Of a stretch of 41,287 nt of DNA, positions 21,456 through 29,714 are shown piece after piece. The translations under genes and the position numbers were made by a program. The notes beneath the pieces were generated by a model that ran no database searches, was not told where the DNA came from, and worked only from the letters and a program-made list of their open reading frames with translations. The DNA lies in contig JAUXTN010000160.1 of the NCBI GenBank assembly GCA_030684355.1, positions 1 through 41,287 of the forward strand, written 5' to 3'. The stretch comes from Pseudomonadota bacterium (GTDB lineage Bacteria; Myxococcota_A; UBA796; SXON01). Every line of letters starts with the position of its first letter. Position 1 is the stretch's first letter.

Positions 21456-22933
21456 GCCGGCCCGAGATGCGCGTAGGATGGGTGCTTGGCGAGGAGGGGC
21501 TGCGCGTCGTAGCGGTCCCCCAAGCGCAAGCCTTGCGGCATACGCTGTGCATGGGCAAGAGCGGGTCCGGGAAGACGTACTGGCTGCTCGGCGTGCTGGC
21601 GCAGCTCCTCGCCCAGCCTGGCGTCTCCTGCGCTGTCGTGGACTTAAAGGGGGAGACTGTCCTCAGCCTCCTTTGGCTCCTGCAGCTCCTCGAGCGCGCC
21701 CCGAGGCTGCGTCCTGAGGACGTGTGCGTCATCGCGCCGTGGTCGGGGTATGGCGTGCCGCTCAACCCGCTCGCGCCCAACCCGGGGCTTGACCCTGCCA
21801 CGCAGGCGGCTGTCGTGGTGTCGCTTCTCGACGATCTCTCGGATGGCGGACTCGGGCCCCGCATGACGAACATCGCAAGGTGGTTGGTTCGGGCGGTCAT
21901 GGAACTCGGGGGATCGTTTTTGGACGTCCACGCGCTCCTGGTAGACGAGACACTCGCCCCGCGCGTGGCCCGCCAGGTGCGAGACCCTGAACTGCAGACC
22001 TACCTCGCGCACACCTTTCCCAAGGAGCCGTTGTCGTCGCGGGAGAGCATACGGGCGCGCATTGAGAACTTGCTCGCGCTGCCGGCGGCCCGCGCGATGC
22101 TGTGTGCCAAGGGATCGATTGACGGGTCGGTCCTCTTGGAGTCGCCCCTCACGCTCGTGCATCTTGGCGCGGGGAAGATGGGCGCCCAACGTGTGGCTCG
22201 CTTCATCGGATCGTGGATTTTCACCCTTATAACCACTGCAATTTTCTCGCGCGATCAAGGCGCGCGCCTCCCGGCCGCCTACGTCGTGATCGACGAGTGG
22301 GCCCAACTTGCCAAGGTGGCCGCCGAAGATATCGAAGACATTCTCTCCCGCAGTCGCTCGGTCGGGGTGAGCCTCACCTTGGCCAACCAATATCCGGCGC
22401 AGATCAGGTCCGTCTCGCAAGCCCTGTGGGAAGGCGTGCAGGCGAACGTCGCGCTCGAGGTTCTCTTCCGCCCGGACGCCGAGTCCCTCCGCCACGTCGA
22501 CGCGGCGCTCCCGGTGACGGGTCGAATGGTCGACCCGCAGCGCCCTGACCGCTTGCTCTCGGAGGCCGACGAGAAGCGCCTCCTCATGCGCCAACTCGGC
22601 AACCTCAAGCCGCGCCAGGCGATCTTCGTCAACCACCTTGCGGGCACGCCCGCGGAACTCATCTCCACCTTCACCGTGCCGATTGCGCGCGCCCGGGCGG
22701 CCTGGGACGCGCTCACCGACGCCGAGCGCGACACCTGGTGGCGTGGTCGCTACGGCGTTCCACTCGTGGAGCTCGTGCCGGCGCGCATGCGCTTTGATGC
22801 GGCGGAGCAGGTCGGCACCCACGCCGCGGAGCCGCCCTCGGCCACGACGGGTGCGCATTCAGACGACGAGCCGGTGTCTCCCCGGCCCCGTAGCTCGGGT
22901 GCGCGTCGGCCCCGCCTCAAGGTGTTGCCGTGA
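21452..22933 (+). CDS. VirD4/TraG-like coupling ATPase without membrane anchor
   Basis: This 493-aa P-loop ATPase has Walker A GKSGSGKT at 35-42, AVVDLKGET (61-69) as in TraG/VirD4 proteins, Walker B AYVVIDEW at 276-283, and LTLANQYPAQIRS (308-320) matching the family's SQ..aQ. motif. These hexameric motors feed DNA-relaxase complexes to a secretion channel. The usual two N-terminal spans are missing: the protein begins 34 residues before Walker A. The C-terminal 60 residues are disordered-looking. Start GTG 21452 and stop both form GTGA overlaps, so it is strongly coupled to membrane protein genes on each side. Membrane attachment through those partners is inferred. Confidence 0.85.
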   Translation: MSRPEMRVGWVLGEEGLRVVAVPQAQALRHTLCMGKSGSGKTYWLLGVLAQLLAQPGVSCAVVDLKGETVLSLLWLLQLLERAPRLRPEDVCVIAPWSGYGVPLNPLAPNPGLDPATQAAVVVSLLDDLSDGGLGPRMTNIARWLVRAVMELGGSFLDVHALLVDETLAPRVARQVRDPELQTYLAHTFPKEPLSSRESIRARIENLLALPAARAMLCAKGSIDGSVLLESPLTLVHLGAGKMGAQRVARFIGSWIFTLITTAIFSRDQGARLPAAYVVIDEWAQLAKVAAEDIEDILSRSRSVGVSLTLANQYPAQIRSVSQALWEGVQANVALEVLFRPDAESLRHVDAALPVTGRMVDPQRPDRLLSEADEKRLLMRQLGNLKPRQAIFVNHLAGTPAELISTFTVPIARARAAWDALTDAERDTWWRGRYGVPLVELVPARMRFDAAEQVGTHAAEPPSATTGAHSDDEPVSPRPRSSGARRPRLKVLP

Positions 22934-23280
22934 CGCGGCGGGTGCTCCTCGCCTTGCTTGAGGTACGCGGCGGCGCGTTGGTGTGGTGCGCGGTCCTGCT
23001 CGCCCTCCCGCTCCTGTTGCCGGTCGCGGCGATCGCGGACCTCCTCTCCGCACAGCGGCGAGCGAACGAGGAGCGCGAGGTGCTGTCGCAGACGGAGGCA
23101 CGGTGCCCGCGGCGCCACGCTGTCGCGTTGTACGGGGCCTACCGCTGCGCGGCGTGCGGGCTGACGAGCGAGCGGTCCGGCTTTCAGGCGTGCCCCCACT
23201 GCGCCACCGTGGCGGCCGCCATCGGTTGTCCGTGCGGCCTGCCGGTCCGGAACCCCCTGTGGCGACCGGAGGAGGCGTGA
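22930..23280 (+). CDS. Small membrane-anchored zinc-ribbon protein
   Basis: In this 116-aa protein one or two spans (about 17-38: LVWCAVLLALPLLLPVAAIA) are followed by a short linker and a ribbon rich in paired ligands: C59 in ARCPRRH, CAAC, CPHC and CPC. This would fit two zinc sites. It sits between the coupling ATPase and the replication-relaxation protein with GTGA overlaps on both sides. A role linking the two is plausible; no family recognised. Confidence 0.65.
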   Translation: MTRRVLLALLEVRGGALVWCAVLLALPLLLPVAAIADLLSAQRRANEEREVLSQTEARCPRRHAVALYGAYRCAACGLTSERSGFQACPHCATVAAAIGCPCGLPVRNPLWRPEEA

Positions 23281-24224
23281 GCCCGAGCCTCCCCAAACGC
23301 GCGCAGCGCCAAGACCCCGGTGGCCGCCGGCCGACCCCGCGCGAGATCCTCGGGCTGCGGTTCCTCGCCGGCGCGCAGCCGATCGGGACCTCGCAGTACG
23401 CGCGCTACCTCTCCATGAGTACGCCGGTGGCCTGGCGGTCACTGCGGAAGCTGCGGGACCTCGGGCTCGTCACCGTGCACGTCGAGCGGATGGAGGGGGA
23501 GAACCACTACGTGCTCGCGGCAGCAGGGCGAGGAGTGCTCGCGCGCGTGCTCGGTGCGAGTCCCGAGGAGTTCCGACTCCTCAAGGGCCCGGTCGTTGCG
23601 AGTGCGCACCACGCCATGCTGGTCGACTTCGCGGTCACGCTCTCACTCGCCACTGCGCGTGCGAAGAACCTGCGCCTCGTGCGTGTCGCATGGGAACCCG
23701 AGCTCCGTCGTCGTGTCGGGCACCACACGGAGCACGCGCTCGTACCGGACGCCGTCGTCGTCCTGGCCGACGCGGAGGGCGGCGAGATGGCCTTCGCCGT
23801 CGAGATCGACCTCGCGAGTGAGAACGCCGGAGCCGTGGGGCGAGACAAGTTCGCTCCCTACGGGGCGTTGCACGCCGCCGGCCAGCCGCTCCTTGGCGTC
23901 GTGGCGTGGCGCGTGCTGGTCCTGGCGCCGTCGCGGCATCGGGTCAACGTGCTCGCGAGGGCCGCCTGGGATCAGGCCGAGGCCCCCGAGCAGCTCTTCT
24001 ACTTCGCCGTCGCGGGCGCGCTCACGGACCGCGGCGTGCTCGGCGACGGCTGGGTGACCCCCCGGGTCGTCGGCGAGGATGCGTGCCTTGCGACGGAATC
24101 GCCCTTCGCGGGTGTTCGGACCGGGTGTTCGGACCGTCCGAACAGTCCGGGTCTCGGAAGTGATGAAAATCACTTGAATTCGCACGGCGGCACGGCCGGG
24201 CCTTTTTCGGAGGGTGGGCGCTGA
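23277..24224 (+). CDS. Replication-relaxation family protein (copy 2)
   Basis: This 315-aa protein has an N-terminal winged helix (about 20-90: PREILGLRFLAGAQPIGTSQ, STPVAWRSLRKLRDLGLVTV, YVLAAAGRGVLAR). The second domain has PD at 157-158, E176-I-D178 (FAVEIDLAS) and K191 in RDKFAPY, the full PD-(D/E)xK-like set. Relatives occur in plasmids and integrative elements, often beside VirD4-type genes as here. It may be the DNA-nicking or processing factor of this operon (inference). GTG 23277 overlaps the preceding stop and has GGAGG upstream. Copy 1 (5340-6227) has Arg near the Lys position. Confidence 0.8.
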   Translation: MSPSLPKRAQRQDPGGRRPTPREILGLRFLAGAQPIGTSQYARYLSMSTPVAWRSLRKLRDLGLVTVHVERMEGENHYVLAAAGRGVLARVLGASPEEFRLLKGPVVASAHHAMLVDFAVTLSLATARAKNLRLVRVAWEPELRRRVGHHTEHALVPDAVVVLADAEGGEMAFAVEIDLASENAGAVGRDKFAPYGALHAAGQPLLGVVAWRVLVLAPSRHRVNVLARAAWDQAEAPEQLFYFAVAGALTDRGVLGDGWVTPRVVGEDACLATESPFAGVRTGCSDRPNSPGLGSDENHLNSHGGTAGPFSEGGR

Positions 24225-24401
24225 TGCGCGCGCTGTTCCGGTTTGCAGTTCGCGGCGGCGCGGCTCGCGTCCGCCGCAGTCCTCTCGTTGAAGGAGGTGA
24301 GAAGGCGGGCGCGCGTGCGGCGCGTGGAGTGCGGACCCGGTGCGTCGGGCGCGAGATGTCGGGAAACGGGAGGCCCCCGCGACCTAATCATCGTGTTGCT
24401 T

Positions 24402-24662
24402 ATGACGAAACCGAACGAGTCCTGGGAGGAGTGCGTGGTGAAAGCCTTGCGACGGCTGGGCGGCGAAGCCGTCCACTTGGAAGCCCTCTACCGAGAGGTG
24501 GCCAAGATCCGTCGTGGTCTGGAGCTGAGCGTTCCCCCGAACTACCGAGCCATCGTCCGTCGGGAGTGTCAGGAGTCCATGTTGATCGCGCCTCGGCGCG
24601 GCCAGCGCGGCTTCTGGCGCCTCGTGTCGGCGGGTCGGCAGGCCTCCACGCGTCGCAGGTGA
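24402..24662 (+). CDS. Small winged-helix-like protein
   Basis: This 86-aa protein, MTKPNESWEECVVKALRRLG onward, contains HLEALYREVAKIRRGLELSV, PPNYRAIVRRECQES and GFWRLV. The order (helix, IY.EV..IR, P..YRA.VRRE..., final G.W.L strand) is the one seen in small winged-helix domains attached to restriction-type proteins. It probably binds DNA. It starts 178 nt after the replication-relaxation gene and has no obvious ribosome site. The region from 24225 to here also stays open in another, Arg-rich frame that I do not accept. Confidence 0.55.
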   Translation: MTKPNESWEECVVKALRRLGGEAVHLEALYREVAKIRRGLELSVPPNYRAIVRRECQESMLIAPRRGQRGFWRLVSAGRQASTRRR

Positions 24663-25313
24663 TGTTCGCCGCCTCATGCTTCTTCACGGGCCATGTGCGG
24701 GTCGAGGGGGGCCTCCCGTCGGCATCCGCGCGCGTATTGCTCCAGGTTCGTGCCGCCGCCGCCGTGCCGCGGTTCCTCACCACCTCGCCCGTGCGCCAGC
24801 CCTGCTGGCCCGTTTCCCTGGTCCTCGGTCGCGTCGTGCGCGCCCTCAGGTGGCATGACGCGCCGTGTGACCTCGGACCGCGTGCGGGTATGCTCCGTTC
24901 GGCCTGCCATCTCCCCAAGAGGGTGGAGCTTGGCTCGTCGGGTGGGGCGCTTTCCGATCTGGTCCGCTGCGTCGGCGGTGCGGGGCTCGTCCTCGTGCTG
25001 CAACGTGTCGAGCCGTCGGGAAGCGCGGCTCTGCCGACGCTTGCCGCGTTGGGCGGGGTGGAAGGGGGATCGCTCACGTCGGAAGGTGAGGGCGTTCCAG
25101 GGCGTACGTGCGCGGGGGTGACGAAACTCCCCTTGACCCGCGCATGCGTTCGTCTTCTCGATCTGCTCCAGGCGCTCGGCGCCGGGCGGGTCATCAATCT
25201 CGCTGCGGGCACGTGCGGAATGGTCCGTCGTACACGATACCGATGGGAGCGCATGTGCGTCGCGTGGTGCTCGACGGGGAGGCCCCCTGCTTGTTCATCA
25301 TTGCGAATTGCCT
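24663..25313. other. 650-nt stretch with no confidently supported gene
   Basis: The plus-strand frame starting near ATG 24662 is open and moderately protein-like to beyond 25300 (for example LGRVVRALRWHDAPCDLGPR and LVRCVGGAGLVLVLQRVEPS). But it belongs to a very long frame that also runs through known genes and lacks recognisable domains. It may be a decayed or unrecognised gene. No RNA gene or clear promoter seen. Confidence 0.3.
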
Positions 25314-25607
25314 ATGCGTTACCACTGCGAACACGAGGAACTCATCAGGCTCCTCCGACAAACCGTGCTGGAGTTCGGTCGAGACGGCCATGCGGACTTC
25401 GGCACCCTTCGTGTGTACGCCCGCCTCGTTGCGGAGCGACAACGGTGGGTGCTTCCCCCCGAACCCGAGTTCGCCTGGGTTCTCGAGGAGGTGTTGGCGT
25501 CCACGGACTTGTTCGTGGTCGACTGGCGCCTGGACTTCCGCCAGATCGACCACAGCCCCTGCTGGCTCGTGGGTGCGCCCGACGCGAAGCGCGAACGCAC
25601 CTTGTAG
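25314..25607 (+). CDS. Small hypothetical protein
   Basis: This 97-aa protein, MRYHCEHEELIRLLRQTVLE onward, has a predicted helix, then ADFGTLRVYARLVAERQRWV, PEPEFAWVLEEVLASTDLFV and a strand WRLDFRQID. It ends PCWLVGAPDAKRERTL. The layout is compatible with a winged helix like the gene at 24402, but identity is not evident. ATG 25314 has the CCTATG context shared by six genes at the left end of the element. No family recognised. Confidence 0.5.
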   Translation: MRYHCEHEELIRLLRQTVLEFGRDGHADFGTLRVYARLVAERQRWVLPPEPEFAWVLEEVLASTDLFVVDWRLDFRQIDHSPCWLVGAPDAKRERTL

Positions 25608-25795
25608 TCATCGTGGGCGTGACGCTCCGGCGGGTCCCGCAGCGAGCCACGATCCGGCGGAGGCCGGCTGTTCTGGAGGCGCGTTCTCGCTCGTGTGTTC
25701 TCCCGCCCGCTCGCCGCGCGGTGGAGTCTTCCGTGCATCACGGCGCGGGTCGATCCATGGCCCACGCCACCCAGAGCAGCCGGCGACCGCGGAGG

Positions 25796-26128
25796 ATGGT
25801 GGCTTGCCGCCCTCTTCGCTCGGCGCCGTCGCTGCTCGGACCTGCAGGTGGTCTCGTTGACCACGGTCTCCGCGATGAGGGCGTCGCGATCGCCGGGTCG
25901 ATCACGTTGCGGAGGCCGTCGGGCCGCCCGCTCGCGTTCCCGGCGGGGTGCGAGGGCGAGGGTGTCTCTTCGGCGTCCGCGGGTGCGGCGTATGCTGGGA
26001 CCCTCCTCTGGTGGATGTGCGAAGATCCCGCCGCCGACGAGAAGGCGACGGCACGCGCGTGGGGAAGGCGTCTCGGAGCGCCGGACCCCCGCTGGGTCGT
26101 GCGTCCCCCTTTCCCGGCCTCGGGGTGA
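25796..26128 (+). CDS. Possible small protein before the excisionase-like gene
   Basis: This possible 110-aa frame from ATG 25796 stops 3 nt before the start of the excisionase-like gene, an operon-like spacing. Its end (AYAGTLLWWMCEDPAADEKA, RLGAPDPRWVVRPPF) looks protein-like, while the beginning is low complexity. GGAGG abuts the start codon too closely to be a normal ribosome site. Support is weak. 25608-25795 holds nothing else I can name. Confidence 0.3.
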   Translation: MVACRPLRSAPSLLGPAGGLVDHGLRDEGVAIAGSITLRRPSGRPLAFPAGCEGEGVSSASAGAAYAGTLLWWMCEDPAADEKATARAWGRRLGAPDPRWVVRPPFPASG

Positions 26129-26131
26129 GCG

Positions 26132-26839
26132 ATGGCCGCTCCGATGGCCAGGTACCAGCGCCGGATGTGGCGAAGCGCCCTCGCGGGAGCACCAGGCGCG
26201 CTCCTCTCGCTCGATGAGGCGGCGCTCGCGCTCCCAGGTCGGCCGTCGGTCACGCGGGCGTGGATCGTCGCGTCGGTGCAGCCGGCGGGCGCGGTCGCGG
26301 GCGAGGCGATCTACCGCTGGCGCGATGTCGAGGCGGCCGCCTGTACGGGCGTCGAGATGGCGCCAGCGCCCTCGAGGACGGGCTCCGTCGTGACCGCCAC
26401 GGCGGGGGACAATGGCGCGGTTGCGGCAGGTATCTCCGAATGGCTCACGGTCGAAGAGGCCGCCGACCACCTCAAGGTTTCTGAACGACTGCTGCGCCGG
26501 CTTCTCGCTCAAGGGGCGCTCGCCGCGGCCGCCGTTCGCGCAGGGCGTACATGGCGTCTCCATCGGGAGCGTCTCGTCCTCGCACTCTCTGGCCGAAAGG
26601 AAGGTTCACATGGCGTGGTTGACCGACACGAAGCGACTCAACCGAGACACCGGCAAGAAGGAGGTCTACTGGGCGATCCAGTGGCGCACCCCCGAGGGAA
26701 AGACCCGCACGAAGGGGATCGGGTTCCTGACCAAGCCCGAGGCCAAGCAGATGCTCACGGTGTTCGAGGGCAAGCTCGCATCGGGGGAGCCGGTGGAGCC
26801 GCCGCCTACCGAGCGTGGCTCCGCGGCCACGGCGGCTGA
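26132..26839 (+). CDS. Excisionase-like helix-turn-helix protein, reading into the integrase gene
   Basis: This 235-aa frame has residues 95-145 (GISEWLTVEEAADHLKVSER, LLRRLLAQGALAAAAV, RTWRLHRERL) that form the MerR/excisionase-type HTH_17 domain, which usually recognises an element's attachment site and steers the integrase. An earlier segment (LLSLDEAALALPGRPSVTRA, IYRWRDVEAAA) resembles a first, similar domain. The frame does not stop before the integrase start: residues 160-235 are antisense-quality sequence overlapping the integrase by 230 nt. The natural stop may have been lost, or a frameshift fuses it to the integrase frame. Start ATG 26132. Confidence 0.6.
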   Translation: MAAPMARYQRRMWRSALAGAPGALLSLDEAALALPGRPSVTRAWIVASVQPAGAVAGEAIYRWRDVEAAACTGVEMAPAPSRTGSVVTATAGDNGAVAAGISEWLTVEEAADHLKVSERLLRRLLAQGALAAAAVRAGRTWRLHRERLVLALSGRKEGSHGVVDRHEATQPRHRQEGGLLGDPVAHPRGKDPHEGDRVPDQARGQADAHGVRGQARIGGAGGAAAYRAWLRGHGG

Positions 26840-27833
26840 GGTTGCGCCTGCACTCCCGACGCTGGCCGTGTACCTCACGGACACGTACCTTCCCGTGGTC
26901 GCGCGGGACCGGGCGGTGCGGACCCACCTGACGGCGCAATGCGCGGCCAAGGCGCTCACCCGTCACATGGGTGCCACGACCCTTGATCACATCGACTACG
27001 CCGCGGTCGACGCCTACCTCACGAAGCGGCAGGCCGAGGGGGTGCGGTCGAGGACCCTCATCCTCGATCTCAAGTGTTTGCGCGGGGCGTTGCGGCTCGC
27101 CGTCAATCACAAGCTCCTCATGGAGCTGCCGCCCATGCCGACCGTGCGTGACCGCGACCGTCAGACTCCGAAGTTCCTCACCCCCGACGAGTCGCGGCGC
27201 CTGCTCGCCGCCGCGATGCCCGACCGCCCCCAGGGCCATGTCGTGACCCGCGGGAAGCCGCCCGAGCGCCGTGACGAGCTGACGTACTTGGCCATCTTGT
27301 TCGGCCTCAACCTTGGCCTGCGCAAGCAGGAGATCCTCACGCGTCGGTATGAAGACGTGCGCTGGGGGCAGGGGCCCCACGGCGTGCTGGTGGTCGGTTC
27401 GCGTCCGGAGATCGGCTTCCAGGTGAAGACGCGACGCGAGCGGGCCGTCCCGCTCACTCCCGAGGTTCGATCCGAGCTCGACCGTCTCCACCACGCGCTC
27501 GGCAATCCAGGGGTCGGATGGATCTTCCCAACGCGAGACACGACCGCACGACCTCGGGCCGACTTTCGCAAGGGCCTGTCGTTCGCCTGCCGTCGGGCCG
27601 GTCTCGAGCACATCCACCCCCACGCGCTTCGGCACACCTGGGCGACCCGGCTCGCGATGGCGGGCGTCGACCGCCGGACCCTCATGGATCTCGGCGGCTG
27701 GACTGAGGGGCGAATGCTCGACGAGGTCTATGCCCACACCACGGGCGAGCACATGCAGGCGGTCATGTCCCGGTCGGGGATCGGGCCTCCGAAGGTGCTC
27801 GAAGAGCATCCGCCCCGTCCCGACGACACCTGA
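26610..27833 (+). CDS. int: Tyrosine recombinase/integrase adjacent to tRNA-Pro
   Basis: This 407-aa phage-type integrase has an N-terminal arm-binding region (1-80), core-binding SAM-like domain (about 85-175) and catalytic domain (185-385). The catalytic set is R238 (GLNLGLRKQEIL), K273 (VKTRRERAV), H338-x2-R341 (HALRHTW), W364 (LGGW) and nucleophile Y374 (EVYAHT). Start ATG 26610 has AAGGAAGG upstream; the frame is also open for 66 codons before it. It ends 120 nt from the tRNA-Pro 3' end and points at it, the standard arrangement for an element integrated in a tRNA gene. Confidence 0.9.
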   Translation: MAWLTDTKRLNRDTGKKEVYWAIQWRTPEGKTRTKGIGFLTKPEAKQMLTVFEGKLASGEPVEPPPTERGSAATAAEVAPALPTLAVYLTDTYLPVVARDRAVRTHLTAQCAAKALTRHMGATTLDHIDYAAVDAYLTKRQAEGVRSRTLILDLKCLRGALRLAVNHKLLMELPPMPTVRDRDRQTPKFLTPDESRRLLAAAMPDRPQGHVVTRGKPPERRDELTYLAILFGLNLGLRKQEILTRRYEDVRWGQGPHGVLVVGSRPEIGFQVKTRRERAVPLTPEVRSELDRLHHALGNPGVGWIFPTRDTTARPRADFRKGLSFACRRAGLEHIHPHALRHTWATRLAMAGVDRRTLMDLGGWTEGRMLDEVYAHTTGEHMQAVMSRSGIGPPKVLEEHPPRPDDT

Positions 27834-27909
27834 ACGCGTCGTCGTAAGACGAACGCGCACTGCCAGACAGCTTTGCCAGACAGCGGCATCGCGCATCGCC
27901 ACAACGTAA

Positions 27910-27946
27910 ACGGCCGGATGGGATATTCTCCTCATCCGGCCGTCTT
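27910..27946 (+). terminator. Terminator between integrase and tRNA-Pro
   Basis: An 11-bp stem (ACGGCCGGATG with CATCCGGCCGT) around a 12-nt loop is followed on the plus strand by CTTTTG. On the minus strand it is followed by TTTACG, so it can also end the tRNA transcript. It lies on the element side of the presumed attachment site. Confidence 0.8.
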
Positions 27947-27953
27947 TTGTCGG

Positions 27954-28030
27954 TGGTCGGGGCGGCCGGATTCGAACCGATGACCTCCTGCGCCCAAGGC
28001 AGGCGCTCTACCAGACTGAGCTACGCCCCG
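27954..28030 (-). tRNA. tRNA-Pro(UGG), CCA encoded
   Basis: This is a 77-nt tRNA including the encoded CCA. The acceptor stem CGGGGCG pairs with CGCCCCG, with A as discriminator. The anticodon stem-loop is CCTGC-CTTGGGC-GCAGG with anticodon TGG. The T arm contains GGTTCGAATCC. The 3' end faces the integrase, and the element seems to lie directly downstream of it. Confidence 0.95.
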
Positions 28031-28076
28031 AAGTGGGCGGAGTATCCCGTCCCGGCGGCGGTGCACGCCCGCGACC

Positions 28077-29714
28077 CTACACGGGCCCCGCCACGAGGCA
28101 ACGATCCGCGATCTCGTCGGAATACACGCCGTAGCCGTAGGGCGGCAGGCCCGGGAGCACGAGGCCGTCCGCGGCGTAGATGCTTCGGATGTTGTTCGTG
28201 AGGTCCCAGAAGGCGCCGTGCGCGTCGACGCGGATCTCGCCGACCGCCACGCTCGCGAGGTTGGCCACGACGAGCACCCGCCCATCTTCCGTGGTGCGGG
28301 CGTAGCCGAACACGGACGGCACGTCGGTTGCGACGAGCGCCCAGTCGGCGCCGTCGATGGCGTCGCGGACGCAGGCGAGGTCGCGGAGGAGCGTGAGGAG
28401 GCTTGTGGGGTCGGCCTCGGCGGCGGCCACGTTCGCGCCGAGCGTGTAGCCGGGGTCGAGCGTGTACCACGCCACGCTCGTCGTGAAGCCGCCGTTGGGG
28501 GAGTCGTCCCAGGGCATCGGGGCGCGCTGGGCGAGATCCTGGCCGGTGCCCGAGGTGGCGTCCGCGAGGTCGAGCTCCTCGCCGTAGTAGAGGACGGGGT
28601 CGCCCGGCAACGTGAGCTGGAGGACCTGGAGGAGACGGCGGGCCGCGGCATCGGGGACGGCGGCTGGCAGCCGGGGCAGGTCGTGCGAGGAGAGGAAGGG
28701 CGCCGTGCGGCCGAGCACGCCGAGATCCTGTTGGGCGTGGAGCACCTCGAGGAGCGGGCCCGGTTCGGCCTGTGCGAGCGCGGCGAGCAGCGCGGGACGC
28801 CGCGGGAAGTCGAGCACGCGCTCGCTCTCGGGGGCGTTGGGGCTGCCCAGGTAGGCCGCGTTCTCTTCGACCGCCTCGGCGGAGGCCTCGGCGAGCAGGA
28901 CCGCGCCGGGGCTCGTGTCGCGCACGAACGCGTGCAGCTCGTGGAGGAGGGAGTGGGTCGCGGAGGTCCCCGTGATGCCGCCGTCGGACTCCACGAGCGT
29001 CGGCACGGCGTCGAGGCGGTACCCGTCGGCGCCGGCGTCGAGCCACTGCGCGAAGACGTCCTGCATCCGACCGCCCACCTCGGCCTCCGTCCAGTCGAGG
29101 TCGGGGAGCGCGGCGCCGAAGAACGCGTAGTAGTAGCCACCGCCCTCGGCCGGGAACCACCGATACGGGTCCCACTGGGTGTCGGCGAACACGAAGAGGT
29201 CGCGCAAGGGGGAGCCGGGGTCGCGCTCGGCTTCGAGGAACCACGGGTGGGTGCGCGCGACGTGGTTGAAGGGGAGGTCGAGCAGCACGCGGATGTCACG
29301 CGCGTGGGCGTCCTCGACGAGCGCGCGGAGCGCGGCAGGGTCGCCGTACTCGGGCTGGAGGAGGTCGAAGTCGAGCACGTCGTAGCCCGCGGGCCCCACG
29401 CTCTCGAACAGCGGCATGAGCCACAGGGTCCGCACGCCGAGGGCTTCGAGGTGGTCGAGGCGGGACTGGACGCCGGGGAGGTCGCCGATGCCGTCCCCGT
29501 CGCTGTCCTGGAAGGAGCGCACGTAGATCTCGTAGGTGAGGCCGAGCTCGTCGCGGCAACAAGGCGCTTCGGGCAGCGTGGCCGGGTGCGGCGCGAGCGT
29601 GCACGAACCGGGGGCGTCGGCGTCGGCGGAGAGCGGCGCGTGGGCGGCGTCGGGAGCGACGCAGGCGATGGAGAGGAGCGGAGCGACGAGGAAGGCGTGG
29701 AGGAGGTTGCGCAC
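28077..29714 (-). CDS. GH13 alpha-amylase-family lipoprotein
   Basis: In this 545-aa protein a signal sequence ends SIAC (Cys18). The mature enzyme begins with the GH13 barrel at about 58 (LTYEIYVRSFQDSDGDGIGD). Conserved regions: I, D146LPFNH; II, GYRLDAV with nucleophile D235; III, LLAEAS with acid E276; IV, SSHD with D345 (usually NHD). A short C-terminal beta domain closes the protein (GRVLVVANLASVAVGEIRVD). It would cleave or transfer alpha-glucosidic bonds at the cell surface or periplasm. Start GTG 29714. This is the first host gene beyond the tRNA, 46 nt from it, with no shared function implied. Confidence 0.85.
   Translation of the reverse strand: MRNLLHAFLVAPLLSIACVAPDAAHAPLSADADAPGSCTLAPHPATLPEAPCCRDELGLTYEIYVRSFQDSDGDGIGDLPGVQSRLDHLEALGVRTLWLMPLFESVGPAGYDVLDFDLLQPEYGDPAALRALVEDAHARDIRVLLDLPFNHVARTHPWFLEAERDPGSPLRDLFVFADTQWDPYRWFPAEGGGYYYAFFGAALPDLDWTEAEVGGRMQDVFAQWLDAGADGYRLDAVPTLVESDGGITGTSATHSLLHELHAFVRDTSPGAVLLAEASAEAVEENAAYLGSPNAPESERVLDFPRRPALLAALAQAEPGPLLEVLHAQQDLGVLGRTAPFLSSHDLPRLPAAVPDAAARRLLQVLQLTLPGDPVLYYGEELDLADATSGTGQDLAQRAPMPWDDSPNGGFTTSVAWYTLDPGYTLGANVAAAEADPTSLLTLLRDLACVRDAIDGADWALVATDVPSVFGYARTTEDGRVLVVANLASVAVGEIRVDAHGAFWDLTNNIRSIYAADGLVLPGLPPYGYGVYSDEIADRCLVAGPV

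Noticed and set aside
24224..26128. 634-aa plus-strand open frame
   Set aside because: Arg/Pro/Ser-rich in most parts, covers a convincing winged-helix gene in another frame, and contains no domain. Only small sections of it are kept as weak candidates.
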